Origin: Halomonas salipaludis
GTDB taxonomy: Bacteria; Pseudomonadota; Gammaproteobacteria; Pseudomonadales; Halomonadaceae
Direction: 5' to 3'
Assembly: GCF_002286975.1 (NCBI RefSeq)
Contig: NZ_NSKB01000005.1
Coordinates: 62,001-126,000, forward strand
DNA: 64,000 nt
The position numbers were made by a program, and so were the translations under genes. The notes under the pieces are model-generated. The model was not told where the DNA came from. It saw only the letters and a program-made list of their open reading frames with translations, and ran no database searches. Shown in pieces: positions 29,439 to 43,207 of the stretch (positions are counted from its first letter, which is position 1; the number at the start of each line of letters is the position of its first letter).

Positions 29439-30797
29439 ATGGGCGTGATACAGAACATCCTGGCGGTGATCGTGGTTCTCGGCGTGCTGATCACCTTTCA
29501 TGAGTATGGCCACTTCTGGGTGGCGCGGCGCTGCGGCGTCAAGGTGCTGCGCTTCTCGGTGGGCTTCGGCAAGCCGCTGTGGTCGCGGGTCGATCGCCAC
29601 GGCACCGAGTTTGCCGTGGCGGCGATCCCGCTGGGCGGCTACGTCAAGATGCTCGACGAGCGCGAAGGCCCGGTGGACCCCGCCGAGCAGGACCAGGCCT
29701 TCAACCGCAAGACGGTGTGGCAGCGCATCGCCATCGTGGCCGCCGGCCCGCTGGCCAACTTCCTGCTGGCGATCGTCGCCTACTGGCTAATGTTCGTGGT
29801 CGGCACCACCACGGTGGCGCCGGTGGTGGGCAGCGTGGCCCCGGGCTCGCCGGCGGAACAGGGCGGGCTCACGCCCGGCCAGGAGATTGTCGCCGTGCAG
29901 GGAGATGCGGTGCGCTCCTGGGACGAGATCAACCTCAAGCTGGTGGCGGCCATCGGCCACAGCGGTGCGCTGTCGTTCAGCGCCCGCGACGAGGGCAGCA
30001 GCAGCGCCCGCGACTATCAGCTGCCGGTGGACAACTGGCTGGTGCGTCAGGATCCGCCGCAGCCGCTGCCGAGCCTGGGGCTCGAGCCGTGGCGGCCGTC
30101 GTTTCCGGCGGTGCTGGGCCAGGTGCTGGATGGCGAGGCCGCTGGCCAGGCCGGGCTGCAGCCCGGTGACCGGGTGCTCAGCGTGGACGGCGAGGCGGTG
30201 GACGACTGGCTGCACTTCGTCGACCTGGTGCGCGCCAGCCCCGAGTCGTCGCTGGCCCTGGAGGTGGAGCGGAATGGCCAGACCCTGGCCGTCGAGCTGA
30301 CCCCAGGGCGCAATGAGCTGGAGGATGGCGTGGTGATCGGCTATATCGGTGCCGGTGCCGAGCCGGTGGAGTGGCCCGAGGAGTATCGTCGCGAAATCCG
30401 CTATGGGCCGCTGGCCGCGGTGGGGCAGTCGCTGTCGCGCACTGGCGAGATGTCGCTGCTCACCGTCGATGCCATTCGCAAGATGTTCGTCGGCCTGATC
30501 TCGCCGTCGAACCTCTCCGGGCCGATCACCATCGCCCGGGTGGCCGGCGACTCGGCGCGTACCGGCCTCGAGACCTTCGTCAGCTTCCTGGCCTATCTCT
30601 CGATCAGCCTAGCGATTCTCAACCTGTTGCCGATTCCGATCCTCGACGGTGGCCATCTGGTCTACTATGCCGTCGAGGCGGTGCGCGGCAAGCCGGTATC
30701 GGAACGCGTCCAGGCCATGGGGCTGCGCATCGGCGTGGCACTGGTCGGCAGTCTGATGCTGATGGCGCTGTATTTCGACCTGATGCGGCTATGGTGA
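29439..30797 (+). CDS. rseP: RIP metalloprotease RseP
   Basis: Site-2 inner-membrane zinc protease that cleaves anti-sigma-E after DegS and removes signal-peptide remnants. 452 residues. HEXXH motif at His21-Glu22-His25, two PDZ domains in the middle (about residues 115-300), and the second catalytic motif NLLPIPILDGGHL near the C-terminus. Starts at the base after the ispC stop. It precedes bamA, itself typically a sigma-E target. Confidence 0.95.
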   Translation: MGVIQNILAVIVVLGVLITFHEYGHFWVARRCGVKVLRFSVGFGKPLWSRVDRHGTEFAVAAIPLGGYVKMLDEREGPVDPAEQDQAFNRKTVWQRIAIVAAGPLANFLLAIVAYWLMFVVGTTTVAPVVGSVAPGSPAEQGGLTPGQEIVAVQGDAVRSWDEINLKLVAAIGHSGALSFSARDEGSSSARDYQLPVDNWLVRQDPPQPLPSLGLEPWRPSFPAVLGQVLDGEAAGQAGLQPGDRVLSVDGEAVDDWLHFVDLVRASPESSLALEVERNGQTLAVELTPGRNELEDGVVIGYIGAGAEPVEWPEEYRREIRYGPLAAVGQSLSRTGEMSLLTVDAIRKMFVGLISPSNLSGPITIARVAGDSARTGLETFVSFLAYLSISLAILNLLPIPILDGGHLVYYAVEAVRGKPVSERVQAMGLRIGVALVGSLMLMALYFDLMRLW

Positions 30798-30832
30798 CAC
30801 ACGACCCGCGGCGGGGTTCGGCGGCCTTCGGC

Positions 30833-30860
30833 TTGTCAGAACCCTGCACAAATGTATATG
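30833..30860 (+). promoter_or_regulatory. Candidate promoter before bamA
   Basis: TTGTCA (30833-30838) and TATATG (30855-30860) with 16-bp spacing, in the 109-bp gap between rseP and bamA. No convincing sigma-E consensus was found in the gap. Confidence 0.45.
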
Positions 30861-30906
30861 GTGCCTGTTCCACACGCGGGCAGACCAACTCGAGCGAATC
30901 GACTGC

Positions 30907-33240
30907 ATGAAACTCAAGACCATCGGATTGGCGGCGCTGCTGCTTACCAGCGCCCAGGTAGCGCTGGCAGACTCTTTCAATGTTTCCGACATCCGCGTAG
31001 AGGGCCTGCAGCGAGTTTCTGCAGCCTCCGTGTTCAATGCCTTCCCCGTCACCACCAGCGAGCGCGTCGATGAGCGCGAGTTGGCCGACGCCGCCCGCGA
31101 GCTGTTCGCCACCGGTCTGTTCGACGATGTCCAGCTGGCCCGCGACGGCGATATCCTGATCATCCAGGTGGTCGAACGCCCCTTTATCACCGCGCTGAGC
31201 ATCACCGGCAACTCGCAGATCTCCGAAGACGATCTGCGTCAGGGACTGAGCGAGGCCGGGCTCGCCGAGGGCCAGGTGCTGCAGCTCTCCACCCTCGAGG
31301 AGATCCAGCGCGAGCTGGAGCAGGTCTACCAGGCCCAGGGGCGCTACAGCGCGCGCATCGAGACCAGTGTCGACGAGATCGACGCAAGCCGGGTGCGGGT
31401 CAACGTCGATATCAACGAAGGCGCGGTGGCCTCGATTCGCCAGATCAACATCGTCGGCAACCAGGCCTTCGACGACGATACCCTGCGCGACCAGTTCGAG
31501 CTCAATGACCGCCCGGGCCGCTTCTTCGGCTGGTTCTCCCGCGACGAATACTCCCGCGAGGCGCTGTCAGGCGACCTCGAGCGGCTGCGCTCCTACTACC
31601 TGGACCGCGGTTACGTGAATTTCGATATCGCCTCGACCCAAGTCTCGATCAGCCCCGACAAGTCGGAGATCTTCATTACCGCCAACGTCGACGAGGGGCA
31701 GCAGTTCCGTCTCGGCAACATTCGCTTCGCCGGCGATATGCAGATTCCCGAGTCCGAGGCCCGCGAACTGATCACCGCCGAGCGCGGCGAGATCTTCTCG
31801 CGCAGCGATATCACCGCCTCCTCCGAGGCGCTGCGTTCGCGTCTCGGCGCTGAAGGCTTCGCCTTCGCCAACGTCGATGCCCGCCCCCAGCCGTCCGGCG
31901 ACGGCGAGACGGTGGACGTGGTCTTCAACGTCAATTCTGGCCAGCGCGCCTATGTGCGGCGCATCAACTTCGAAGGCAATACCACCACCGAAGACGAAGT
32001 GCTGCGCCGCGAGATGATCCAGATGGAGGGCGCGCCGGCCTCCACCGACCAGATTCGCCAGTCGCGCCAGCGCCTCGAGCGGTTGGGCTTCTTCCGCCAG
32101 GTCGACGTCGACACCCAGCCGGTGCCCGGCGAGAGCGACCTGCTCGACGTGACCTACAACGTCGAGGAGCAGCCCTCGGGCTCGATCTCGGCCAGCGTCG
32201 GCTTCTCGCAGAGCGCCGGTGTGATCTACGGCGCGGCGCTGTCACAGAACAACTTCCTGGGCAGCGGTAACCGGGTCAACGTCGGTGCCCAGCGCAGCGA
32301 CACTTTTACCAGCCTCAACTTCGGCTTCACCGATCCCTACTGGACCCTGGACGGCATCTCGCGCGGTTATAACCTCTACTACCGCGAGACCGACTACGAA
32401 GACTCGGATATCTCGACCTACTCCACCGATGCCTACGGCGCGGGGATCAACTTCGGTTATCCGATCAACGAGCTGGCGCGCCTCAACTTCGGCGCCACGG
32501 TCGAGGACCTGACGGTCCAGACCTACAACGACACCGCCTCGGAAATCGTGCGCTACGTCGATGATCAGGGCGCCGGTGCCCAGAGCCTCAAGCTCACCGC
32601 CAGCTGGACGCGCAACAACCTCAATCGCGGCGTGATGCCGACTGCCGGCAACTACCAGCGCATCTCGCTGGAAACCGCCGCGCCCGGCAGCGACGCCGAG
32701 TACTACAAGCTGCGTGCCCGCGCCCAGCAGCTGTTCGAGCTCAACAACGACTGGTCGCTGAAGTTCGGCGGCACCCTGGGCTATGCCGACACCATCGGCA
32801 ACGACCCCTATCCGTTCTACGAGAACTTCTTCTCCGGCGGCCTGGGCTCGGTACGCGGCTTCACCGGCAACACCCTGGGGCCGCGCACCACTCCCCGTGG
32901 TGGCGGCAATGACCGCACCCTGGGCGGCAACGTGCTGGTCGAGGGCTCGGCCGAGCTGCTGTTCCCGACGCCGTTCATGGAAGATCAGCGCTCGGTGCAG
33001 ACCGGCTTCTTCTTCGATGCCGGCAACACCTTCCTGACCGACTGCTACGAAGTCCTCGACGGCGACCAGTCGCGCTGCGAGTCAGGCGTCGATTTAGGCG
33101 AGCTGCGCTACAGTGTGGGTATCGGCCTGTCGTGGCTGACCCCAGTGGGGCCGCTGACCTTCAGTATCGCCGAGCCGCTCAACGACAAGGATGGCGACGA
33201 TACCCAGTTCTTCCAGTTCTCGCTGGGCCAGACCTTCTAA
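30907..33240 (+). CDS. bamA: Outer membrane protein assembly factor BamA
   Basis: Omp85-family core of the BAM complex that inserts beta-barrel proteins into the outer membrane. 777 residues. Signal peptide MKLKTIGLAALLLTSAQVALA, five POTRA domains (about residues 23-420), and a 16-strand barrel containing the VRGF motif (GSVRGFTG). The C-terminus ends in Phe (FSLGQTF), as required for outer-membrane proteins. The gene order rseP-bamA-skp-lpxD-fabZ-lpxA-lpxB is canonical. Confidence 0.97.
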   Translation: MKLKTIGLAALLLTSAQVALADSFNVSDIRVEGLQRVSAASVFNAFPVTTSERVDERELADAARELFATGLFDDVQLARDGDILIIQVVERPFITALSITGNSQISEDDLRQGLSEAGLAEGQVLQLSTLEEIQRELEQVYQAQGRYSARIETSVDEIDASRVRVNVDINEGAVASIRQINIVGNQAFDDDTLRDQFELNDRPGRFFGWFSRDEYSREALSGDLERLRSYYLDRGYVNFDIASTQVSISPDKSEIFITANVDEGQQFRLGNIRFAGDMQIPESEARELITAERGEIFSRSDITASSEALRSRLGAEGFAFANVDARPQPSGDGETVDVVFNVNSGQRAYVRRINFEGNTTTEDEVLRREMIQMEGAPASTDQIRQSRQRLERLGFFRQVDVDTQPVPGESDLLDVTYNVEEQPSGSISASVGFSQSAGVIYGAALSQNNFLGSGNRVNVGAQRSDTFTSLNFGFTDPYWTLDGISRGYNLYYRETDYEDSDISTYSTDAYGAGINFGYPINELARLNFGATVEDLTVQTYNDTASEIVRYVDDQGAGAQSLKLTASWTRNNLNRGVMPTAGNYQRISLETAAPGSDAEYYKLRARAQQLFELNNDWSLKFGGTLGYADTIGNDPYPFYENFFSGGLGSVRGFTGNTLGPRTTPRGGGNDRTLGGNVLVEGSAELLFPTPFMEDQRSVQTGFFFDAGNTFLTDCYEVLDGDQSRCESGVDLGELRYSVGIGLSWLTPVGPLTFSIAEPLNDKDGDDTQFFQFSLGQTF

Positions 33241-33293
33241 GCCGGGTACCATGGAGAGTCTAGATGCGACACGTTTTTCAGGAGAGTGGTGTG

Positions 33294-33800
33294 ATGCGTA
33301 AGGTAATGGGAGTCATCTCTCTGGGGCTGCTTGGCCTGTTCGCCTCGGCCGCCCAGGCGGCAGAAGTGGCGGTGGTGGACTGGCGCCAGGCGCTGATGGA
33401 AACCCGCGCCGCCCAGCAGTCGATGAGCCAGCTCGAGAGCCAGATCGGCAACCAGCAGCAGCAGGCCCAGTCGCTGGGCCAGGAACTGCAGCAGCTTCAG
33501 GAGCGCCTGCAGCAGGACGGTGCGGTGATGTCCGACAGCGAGCGCCAATCGCTGATGCAGGAAGGGCAGCAGAAGGAGCAGCAGTTCGTCGAGCTGCGGC
33601 AGCAGATCATGCAGGCCCAGCAGCAGGCCGAGCAGGCCTTCCTGCAGGACGCCGAGCCCAAGCTGGAGCGTGCCGTGGACGAGGTCATGACGCGCCACGG
33701 TATCGACGTGCTGATGGATATCAATGGCATCATCAATACCAATCAAGATCTGATGAATCTTACCGATGAAGTCACCGAGATCCTCGACTCGATGAACTGA
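33294..33800 (+). CDS. skp: OmpH/Skp family periplasmic chaperone
   Basis: Periplasmic holdase that escorts unfolded outer-membrane proteins to BAM. 168 residues. The signal peptide ends ASAAQA before AEVAVVDW. The long Gln/Glu-rich coiled-coil arms span about residues 40-120. GGAGAG upstream supports ATG 33294; an in-frame ATG at 33264 would extend the signal region by ten residues without its own ribosome-binding site. Downstream of bamA. Confidence 0.93.
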   Translation: MRKVMGVISLGLLGLFASAAQAAEVAVVDWRQALMETRAAQQSMSQLESQIGNQQQQAQSLGQELQQLQERLQQDGAVMSDSERQSLMQEGQQKEQQFVELRQQIMQAQQQAEQAFLQDAEPKLERAVDEVMTRHGIDVLMDINGIINTNQDLMNLTDEVTEILDSMN

Positions 33801-33852
33801 GCGCCCGCCCGTTGAGGGCGGGTCCCTGCCTCTTGCAGCCGACCCAGGTTCC

Positions 33853-34893
33853 ATGATCGACGCCATCTCTCACCGCTACACGCTGCACGAGCTTGCCGAG
33901 CGCCTGGGCGCCGAGATGGTCGGTGATGGCAGCCGACAGGTCGCTGGTCTGGCCACGCTCAGCGATGCCGGTCCCGACGAGATCAGCTTTCTCGCTAATA
34001 AGGCCTACCTCAAGCACCTGGCCGGCACTCGGGCGGCGGCAGTGCTGCTGCACCCCAGCTATGCCGGAGAGTGCCCGGTCGCCTGCCTGACCCTCGATAA
34101 CCCCTATCTCGGCTACGCCGAGCTGTCGCGGCTGTTCGATCCGCTGGCCAATCGCCCCGCCCAGGGCATACATGACTCGGCGGTGATCGAGGCCGGCGTA
34201 TCGCTGGGCGTCGATGTCCAGGTCGGCCCTCAGGCGGTGATCGAAGCCGGCGCGGTGATCGGTGATCGCACGGTCATTGGGCCGGGCAGCGTGGTCGGCG
34301 CCGACAGCCGCATCGGTGCCGATTCACGGCTGCATGCCAACGTCACCGTCTGCCACGCGGTGGTGATCGGTGAGCGTGCCATCCTGCACAGTGGCTGCGT
34401 GATCGGCGGCGACGGTTTCGGCTTTGCCCACGATGGCAGCCGCTGGCACAAGATTGCCCAGCTCGGCGGCGTGGTGCTTGGCGACGACGTGGAAGTCGGC
34501 AGCTGTTCGAGTATCGATCGCGGTGCGCTGGGCGATACCCTGATCGGCAACGACGTCAAGATTGACAGCCAGGTGCAGATCGCCCACAACGTGCAGATCG
34601 GCGACCACAGCGCCTTGGCCGGCTGCGTCGGCATCGCCGGCTCCACCAAGGTCGGCAAGCACTGCATGCTGGGCGGCGGCGTTGGCCTGTCGGGCCACCT
34701 GACGATCTGCGACGGCGTGCAGGTCACCGGCATGAGCCTGGTCACCAATTCCATCAGTGAGCCGGGCATTTACTCCTCCGGCACTGGCGCCATGAACAAC
34801 ACTCAGTGGCGCAAGAATGCCGTGCGTTTCAAGCAGCTCGATGATATCGCCAAGCGGCTGGTACGCCTGGAAAAGCATCAAGGCGGCCGTTGA
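33853..34893 (+). CDS. lpxD: UDP-3-O-acyl-glucosamine N-acyltransferase LpxD
   Basis: Third step of lipid A synthesis: adds the N-linked hydroxyacyl chain. 346 residues. The N-terminal uridine-binding domain (about 1-100) is followed by a left-handed beta-helix of hexapeptide repeats, with the catalytic His region QIAHNVQIGDHSALAG. The C-terminal helix ends RLVRLEK. 52 bp after skp. Confidence 0.96.
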   Translation: MIDAISHRYTLHELAERLGAEMVGDGSRQVAGLATLSDAGPDEISFLANKAYLKHLAGTRAAAVLLHPSYAGECPVACLTLDNPYLGYAELSRLFDPLANRPAQGIHDSAVIEAGVSLGVDVQVGPQAVIEAGAVIGDRTVIGPGSVVGADSRIGADSRLHANVTVCHAVVIGERAILHSGCVIGGDGFGFAHDGSRWHKIAQLGGVVLGDDVEVGSCSSIDRGALGDTLIGNDVKIDSQVQIAHNVQIGDHSALAGCVGIAGSTKVGKHCMLGGGVGLSGHLTICDGVQVTGMSLVTNSISEPGIYSSGTGAMNNTQWRKNAVRFKQLDDIAKRLVRLEKHQGGR

Positions 34894-34998
34894 GTCTCGT
34901 CAGTCTGCCGGTATAATCGCTGTCCCGGCCAGGGAGGCGCCCGCCGCCACTGCATGCTCACCGAGGTGAGCCGTTCCGCTATTTCAGAGGTCGCATCG

Positions 34999-35442
34999 AT
35001 GGTAATGGACATCAACGAGATTCGTGAGTATCTGCCTCACCGCTACCCTTTTCTGCTGATCGATCGCGTCACCGAACTGGAACTCGGCGAACTGATCCGC
35101 GGCTACAAGAATGTCAGCATCAACGAGCCTTTCTTCAACGGCCATTTCCCGCACCATCCAATCATGCCTGGCGTGCTGGTTATCGAGGCGATGGCCCAGG
35201 CGTGCGGTATCCTGGGCTTCAAGACCGTCAACAAACTACCTGCCGACGGCTATGTCTACTACCTGGTGGGCAGCGACAATGTGCGCTTCAAGCGCCCGGT
35301 AATGCCCGGTGACCGGCTGCATATCGAAGCCAAGGTGATCCGCGAGAAGCGCGGCATCTGGAAGTTCGCCTGCCGCGCCAGCGTCGACGGCGAACTCGCC
35401 TGCGAGGCTGAAATCATCTGCGCCGAGAGGAAGGTCGCTTGA
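34999..35442 (+). CDS. fabZ: 3-hydroxyacyl-ACP dehydratase FabZ
   Basis: Hot-dog-fold dehydratase of fatty-acid elongation. 147 residues. Catalytic His49 in GHFPHHP and Glu63 in VIEAMAQ, at the same positions as in Pseudomonas FabZ as I recall. AGAGG precedes ATG 34999. Its TGA overlaps the lpxA TTG. Competes with LpxA for hydroxyacyl-ACP, which fits their coupling. Confidence 0.96.
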   Translation: MVMDINEIREYLPHRYPFLLIDRVTELELGELIRGYKNVSINEPFFNGHFPHHPIMPGVLVIEAMAQACGILGFKTVNKLPADGYVYYLVGSDNVRFKRPVMPGDRLHIEAKVIREKRGIWKFACRASVDGELACEAEIICAERKVA

Positions 35443-36206
35443 TTCATCCCACCGCGCTCGTTGACCCTGCCGCTCGGCTCGCCGACGACGTCGATGTCGG
35501 CCCGTTCAGCGTGATCGGCGCCGACGTCGAGATCGGCCCCGGTTCGCAGATTGGCCCCCACGTGGTGGTCAAGGGTCCCACCGTGCTCGGTGCACGTACG
35601 CGCATCTTCCAGTTCGCTTCGGTGGGCGAGGACTGCCAGGACAAGAAGTACGCCGGCGAGCCGACCCGCCTGGTGATGGGTGACGACAACGTCATCCGCG
35701 AGGGGGTGACCCTGCACCGCGGTACGGCACAGGATCGCGGCGAGACCACCATTGGCTCGCGCAACCTGTTCATGGCCTATGCCCACGTTGGCCACGACTG
35801 CGTGATCGGCAGCGACTGCATCCTGGCCAACCAGGTGACTCTGGCCGGCCACGTCAAGCTGGGCGACTTCGCGATCCTCGGCGGGCTCTCGGCGGTGCAT
35901 CAGTTCTGCCACTTCGGCACCCACGCCATGGCCGGCGGCGGCTCGATCATCACCAAGGACACCCCGGCCTTCGTGATGATCAACGGCAATCCCGCCGAGG
36001 CCCACGGCCTCAACCTCATCGGCCTCAAGCGGCGTGGTTTCTCCAAGGAAGCGCTCAAGGCTCTCGGCGAGTCCTACAAGCTGGTCTATCGCCAGGGGCT
36101 CACCGTCGAGCAGGCCCTCGCCGAAATCCGCCGCCGCTATGAACTGCCGGAGGTCGATACCTTCATCGCCTCCATCGAAGTGGCCACCCGCGGCATCACC
36201 CGCTAG
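35439..36206 (+). CDS. lpxA: Acyl-ACP--UDP-GlcNAc O-acyltransferase LpxA
   Basis: First step of lipid A synthesis. 255 residues, hexapeptide-repeat beta-helix. The catalytic base is His119 in HVGHDCVIG. The start is TTG at 35439 (IHPTALVDP follows), overlapping the fabZ stop as TTGA with GAGAGGAAGG upstream. A TTG start plus overlap predicts expression tied to fabZ translation. Confidence 0.96.
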   Translation: MIHPTALVDPAARLADDVDVGPFSVIGADVEIGPGSQIGPHVVVKGPTVLGARTRIFQFASVGEDCQDKKYAGEPTRLVMGDDNVIREGVTLHRGTAQDRGETTIGSRNLFMAYAHVGHDCVIGSDCILANQVTLAGHVKLGDFAILGGLSAVHQFCHFGTHAMAGGGSIITKDTPAFVMINGNPAEAHGLNLIGLKRRGFSKEALKALGESYKLVYRQGLTVEQALAEIRRRYELPEVDTFIASIEVATRGITR

Positions 36207-36208
36207 GC

Positions 36209-37429
36209 ATGCAAGGCCCCGCGTTTATGGACGGCACCGCGCTCAAGGTCTATCTGGTCGCCGGCGAGCTGTCCGGCGATATCCTCGGCGCCAGCCTGAT
36301 GCGTGCGCTCAAGGCGCGCTATCCCGGGGTGGCCTTTCGCGGTATCGGCGGCCCGCGCATGCTGGCCGAGGGCATCGATAGCCGCTACCCGCTGGAGACC
36401 CTCTCGGTCATGGGCCTGGTCGAGGTGCTCAAGCACCTGCCACGGCTGATCGGCGTGCGTCGTGAACTGCGACGCGATGCACTGGCCTGGCAGCCCGACA
36501 TCATGCTCGGCATCGACGCGCCGGATTTCAACCTCGGCCTGGAGCGCCAACTGCGCGAGGCCGGTATCACCACCGCCCACTACGTCAGCCCCTCGGTATG
36601 GGCCTGGCGTCAGGGCCGGGTCAAGGGCATCGCCAAGTCGGTGGATGCCATGCTCACCTTCCTGCCCTTCGAGGCGGCCTTCTATGCCCGCCATCGCGTA
36701 CCGGTGGCCTTCGTCGGCCATCCACTGGCCGACGACCTGCCGCTGGAGACCGATCGCGCTGCGATGCGCCGCGAGCTCGGCCTGCAGGAAGACGGCGAGC
36801 TGCTGGCGCTGCTGCCCGGCTCACGGGCCAACGAGATTCGTTTCCTGGGTGCCACCTTTCTCGATGCCGCCGAGCGCCTCTGCCAGGCGCGACCGGCGCT
36901 GCAGCTGGTGGTGCCGGCGGCGACCCCGCAGCGGCGCCGCGAGCTCGCCGCGCTGCTCGACGAGCGGCCGGCGCTGGCCACACGCCTGACCCTGCTCGAC
37001 GGCTGCTCCCGCGAGGCCATGGTGGCGGCGGATGCCGTGCTGCTGGCCTCGGGTACTGCGGCGCTGGAAGCGATGCTGTGCCATCGGCCGATGCTGGTGG
37101 CCTACAAGATGGCGCCGGCCACCCACTGGCTGGCCAAGCGTCTGGTCAAAACCGAGTGGATCTCGCTGCCCAACCTGATCGCCGGGGAAGCGCTGGTGCC
37201 CGAGCTGATCCAGGACGCCGCCAGCCCCGAGGCGATCGCCTCCAGCCTCGATGCGATGCTTGCCGACGCCGCGGGGCGCGCGGTGCTCGAGTCACGTTTT
37301 GCCGAGATGCACGCCGGCCTGCAGCGCGGCGCCAGCGAGCGGGCGGTGGACGCCATCGCAGCGCTGATCGCCGGCGACCCGCTGCCCGACAGCGTGGCGC
37401 CGGAGGCCATCGCCGAGGTGCCGTCGTGA
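36209..37429 (+). CDS. lpxB: Lipid-A-disaccharide synthase
   Basis: GT-B-fold glycosyltransferase joining lipid X and UDP-2,3-diacylglucosamine. 406 residues. N-terminal [23 protein letters not shown] and [11 protein letters not shown] are diagnostic. Starts 2 bp after lpxA; ATG 36227 is an in-frame alternative. Its stop overlaps the rnhB GTG. Confidence 0.96.
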   Translation: MQGPAFMDGTALKVYLVAGELSGDILGASLMRALKARYPGVAFRGIGGPRMLAEGIDSRYPLETLSVMGLVEVLKHLPRLIGVRRELRRDALAWQPDIMLGIDAPDFNLGLERQLREAGITTAHYVSPSVWAWRQGRVKGIAKSVDAMLTFLPFEAAFYARHRVPVAFVGHPLADDLPLETDRAAMRRELGLQEDGELLALLPGSRANEIRFLGATFLDAAERLCQARPALQLVVPAATPQRRRELAALLDERPALATRLTLLDGCSREAMVAADAVLLASGTAALEAMLCHRPMLVAYKMAPATHWLAKRLVKTEWISLPNLIAGEALVPELIQDAASPEAIASSLDAMLADAAGRAVLESRFAEMHAGLQRGASERAVDAIAALIAGDPLPDSVAPEAIAEVPS

Positions 37430-38037
37430 AGAAGGCGACGCTGCCGCCACTGGTGGTCGACTACCGCGGCGAGCGCCTGGCCGGGGTCGACGAGGTGGGG
37501 CGCGGGCCGCTGGTCGGCAGCGTGGTAGCGGCGGCGGTGATCCTCGATCCGGCGCGCCCGGTCGAGGGGCTCAACGACTCCAAGGCGCTCAGCGCCAAGC
37601 GCCGCGAGGCGCTGGACGCCGAGATTCGTGAGCGGGCGTTGGCCTTCGCGGTGGCCGAGGCCAGCGCTGAGGAGATCGACGAACTCAATATCTATCACGC
37701 CACCCACCTGGCCATGCGCCGCGCCATCGACGCCCTGGCGCCGGCCGCCGAATACCTGCTGGTGGACGGCAATCGCCTGCCCGGGCATCATGTTCCTGGC
37801 CAGGCGGTGGTCAAGGGCGATGCCCGCCATCCGGCCATCGCCGCCGCCTCGATACTCGCCAAGGTCGCCCGGGACGCCGACATGGCGGCGCTGGATGCCC
37901 GGCATCCCGACTACGGTTTTGCTCGCCACAAGGGCTACCCGACCCGCGAGCATCTGGCGGCCCTGGAGCGCCTCGGCGCGCTGCCCGAACACCGCCGCTC
38001 CTTCGGCCCGGTCAAGCGCCAGCTGGCGTTGTTATAG
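37426..38037 (+). CDS. rnhB: Ribonuclease HII
   Basis: Removes RNA from RNA/DNA hybrids and misincorporated ribonucleotides. 203 residues. Active-site [13 protein letters not shown] and the second acidic cluster around [11 protein letters not shown] start at 37426 overlaps the lpxB stop (GTGA) with GAGG upstream. Last gene before a family A repeat. Confidence 0.95.
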   Translation: MKKATLPPLVVDYRGERLAGVDEVGRGPLVGSVVAAAVILDPARPVEGLNDSKALSAKRREALDAEIRERALAFAVAEASAEEIDELNIYHATHLAMRRAIDALAPAAEYLLVDGNRLPGHHVPGQAVVKGDARHPAIAAASILAKVARDADMAALDARHPDYGFARHKGYPTREHLAALERLGALPEHRRSFGPVKRQLALL

Positions 38038-38063
38038 GTCAACGAATCAATACAGATAGCGAG

Positions 38064-38171
38064 GGCGCCGGGGATAGGCCGAAGGGGAGGTCCGATTCCA
38101 GGGAAGGAATCGGTAGCGTACATGGACGTATTCACAGCGCCTCCCCCGCAGGCCTATCGCCGGATTAGCCC
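38064..38171 (+). repeat. Family A structured repeat, copy 2 (minimal form)
   Basis: Short form between rnhB and dnaE. The outer helix pairs GATAGGC with GCCTATC and GGGGAGG with CCTCCCC. The inner hairpin CGATTCC/GGAATCG has only a 6-nt loop. GTAG then precedes the core, where TAC/GTA replaces the CCC/GGG stem of other copies. TTCACAG and CGCC follow as usual. Confidence 0.8.
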
Positions 38172-38251
38172 GAGCGGGGTCGGCCTCACTGTCGTTGGAT
38201 CAGCACGAGCACTTTCACCCGTACCACTTATTGCCAAATCTTGAGTCCACC

Positions 38252-41752
<3,501 letters not shown>

Positions 41753-41759
41753 GCCTAAG

Positions 41760-41858
41760 AAAAGTGCCTGCGCTCGGTCATACGGCGTTAAGAAACGACT
41801 CGTGCGCGAGTCCAGTCCGTTTTTTGCCTTGTCTGACCATCGCTCGCCGACTTTTCGA
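41760..41858 (+). repeat. Family B palindromic repeat, copy 2
   Basis: Starts 8 bp after dnaE. Shares GCGCTCGGTCATAC, GCGTTAAGAAACGAC and GCCTTGTCTGACC with the copy at 15130. The central hairpin is different: GACTCG-TGCG-CGAGTC (41797-41812). A TTTTTT run (41820-41825) follows, so it may terminate dnaE transcription. Confidence 0.72.
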
Positions 41859-41892
41859 CAGGGCCTGGACTCACCACCTTGGCTGCGAGGCG

Positions 41893-42074
41893 CGCCGGGG
41901 GCAGGTCGAAGGGGAGGTTTGCGCCATGGGTGAGGAGGATTCCTCCGAACGGGCTGGCCATGGATGGTCAGCCCCGGTCCTGCAAGCGGAGCAGGATGCG
42001 AGAGCGAAGCAGGGCGCAAGGTAGCGCCCAGGGATGGGGTCACAGCGCCTCCCCGAAGGCCTGCCGCCGGATCA
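41893..42074 (+). repeat. Family A structured repeat, copy 3 (long form)
   Basis: Long form between dnaE and accA. The outer helix pairs GGCAGG with CCTGCC and GGGGAGG with CCTCCCC. The inner stem TTGCGCC/GGGCGCAA encloses the insert of about 95 nt, which itself carries short hairpins including GGCTGGCC-ATGGAT-GGTCAGCC. GTAG plus the GCGCCCA-GGGA-TGGG core follows. Confidence 0.8.
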
Positions 42075-42134
42075 GCGCCGGGCACCCTATCCCCGGCGCC
42101 CCTGTGTGGCGATGGAACTCATCATGGGCTTGCC

Positions 42135-42162
42135 TTGCGCAGCGCGTTGAGGGTGCGATAAT
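42135..42162 (+). promoter_or_regulatory. Candidate accA promoter
   Basis: GATAAT at 42157-42162 with extended -10 TG at 42154-42155 and TTGCGC at 42135-42140 (16-bp spacer), 84 bp before accA. It lies between the family A repeat and accA. Confidence 0.45.
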
Positions 42163-42245
42163 GCCCGACACTCGACTTTATGGCTGCCGGGGCGAGCACC
42201 ACTCACCATCCCCGGCGACAGCAATGACAAGGCGGCTTAGCCACT

Positions 42246-43199
42246 ATGAATCCCAACTATCTCGATTTCGAACAGCCCATCGCCGAACTGCAGGCCAAGA
42301 TCGAAGAGCTGCGGCTGGTCGGCAACGACAGCAAGATCAACATCAGCGAAGAGGTCGCCAAGCTCGAGGAGAAGAGCAAGAAGCTCACCGAGTCGATCTT
42401 CAAGGACCTCAGCGCCTGGCAGGTCTCACAGCTGTCGCGCCACCCCCAGCGCCCCTACACCCTCGACTACCTCGAACACGTCTTTACCGACTTCGATGAG
42501 CTCCACGGCGATCGGCACTTCGCCGACGACGCCGCCATCGTCGGCGGCGTGGCACGGCTCGACGACAAGCCGGTGATGGTGATCGGCCACCAGAAGGGCC
42601 GCGACGTCAAGGAGAAGGTGCGTCGCAACTTCGGCATGCCGCGCCCCGAAGGCTACCGCAAGGCGTGCCGCCTGATGGAGATGGCCGAGCGCTTCAAGAT
42701 GCCGGTGCTGACCTTCATCGACACCCCGGGCGCCTATCCCGGCATCGACGCCGAAGAGCGCGGCCAGTCTGAGGCGATCGCCTACAACCTGGCAGTAATG
42801 TCACGGCTCAAGACGCCGATCATCGCCACCGTGGTGGGCGAGGGTGGCTCCGGCGGGGCATTGGCCATCGGCGTATGCGACGAGCTGGCGATGCTGCAGT
42901 ACTCCACTTATTCGGTGATCTCCCCTGAGGGCTGCGCCTCGATCCTGTGGAAGAGCGCCGAGAAGGCCTCCGACGCCGCTCATGCCATGGGCATCACCGC
43001 CGAGCGCCTCGAGGAGCTCGGCTTCGTCGACACCCTGATTCCCGAGCCGCTGGGCGGCGCTCATCGCCATCCCAGGACCACCGCAAGCCGCGTCAAGGAG
43101 GCCCTGCAGGGCAGCCTAGAGCGCCTGCAGAGCATGGATATCGACGCCCTGCTGGAGCGGCGGTATCAGCGCCTAATGAGCTACGGCGCCCCAGCCTGA
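42246..43199 (+). CDS. accA: Acetyl-CoA carboxylase carboxyltransferase subunit alpha
   Basis: Alpha half of the carboxyltransferase that forms malonyl-CoA, the first step of fatty-acid synthesis. 317 residues. Conserved [29 protein letters not shown] and [13 protein letters not shown] in the crotonase-like fold. No ribosome-binding site stronger than GGCGG is seen upstream of ATG 42246. Needs AccD, BirA-modified AccB and AccC from elsewhere. Confidence 0.97.
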   Translation: MNPNYLDFEQPIAELQAKIEELRLVGNDSKINISEEVAKLEEKSKKLTESIFKDLSAWQVSQLSRHPQRPYTLDYLEHVFTDFDELHGDRHFADDAAIVGGVARLDDKPVMVIGHQKGRDVKEKVRRNFGMPRPEGYRKACRLMEMAERFKMPVLTFIDTPGAYPGIDAEERGQSEAIAYNLAVMSRLKTPIIATVVGEGGSGGALAIGVCDELAMLQYSTYSVISPEGCASILWKSAEKASDAAHAMGITAERLEELGFVDTLIPEPLGGAHRHPRTTASRVKEALQGSLERLQSMDIDALLERRYQRLMSYGAPA

Positions 43200-43207
43200 T
43201 CGGTTAG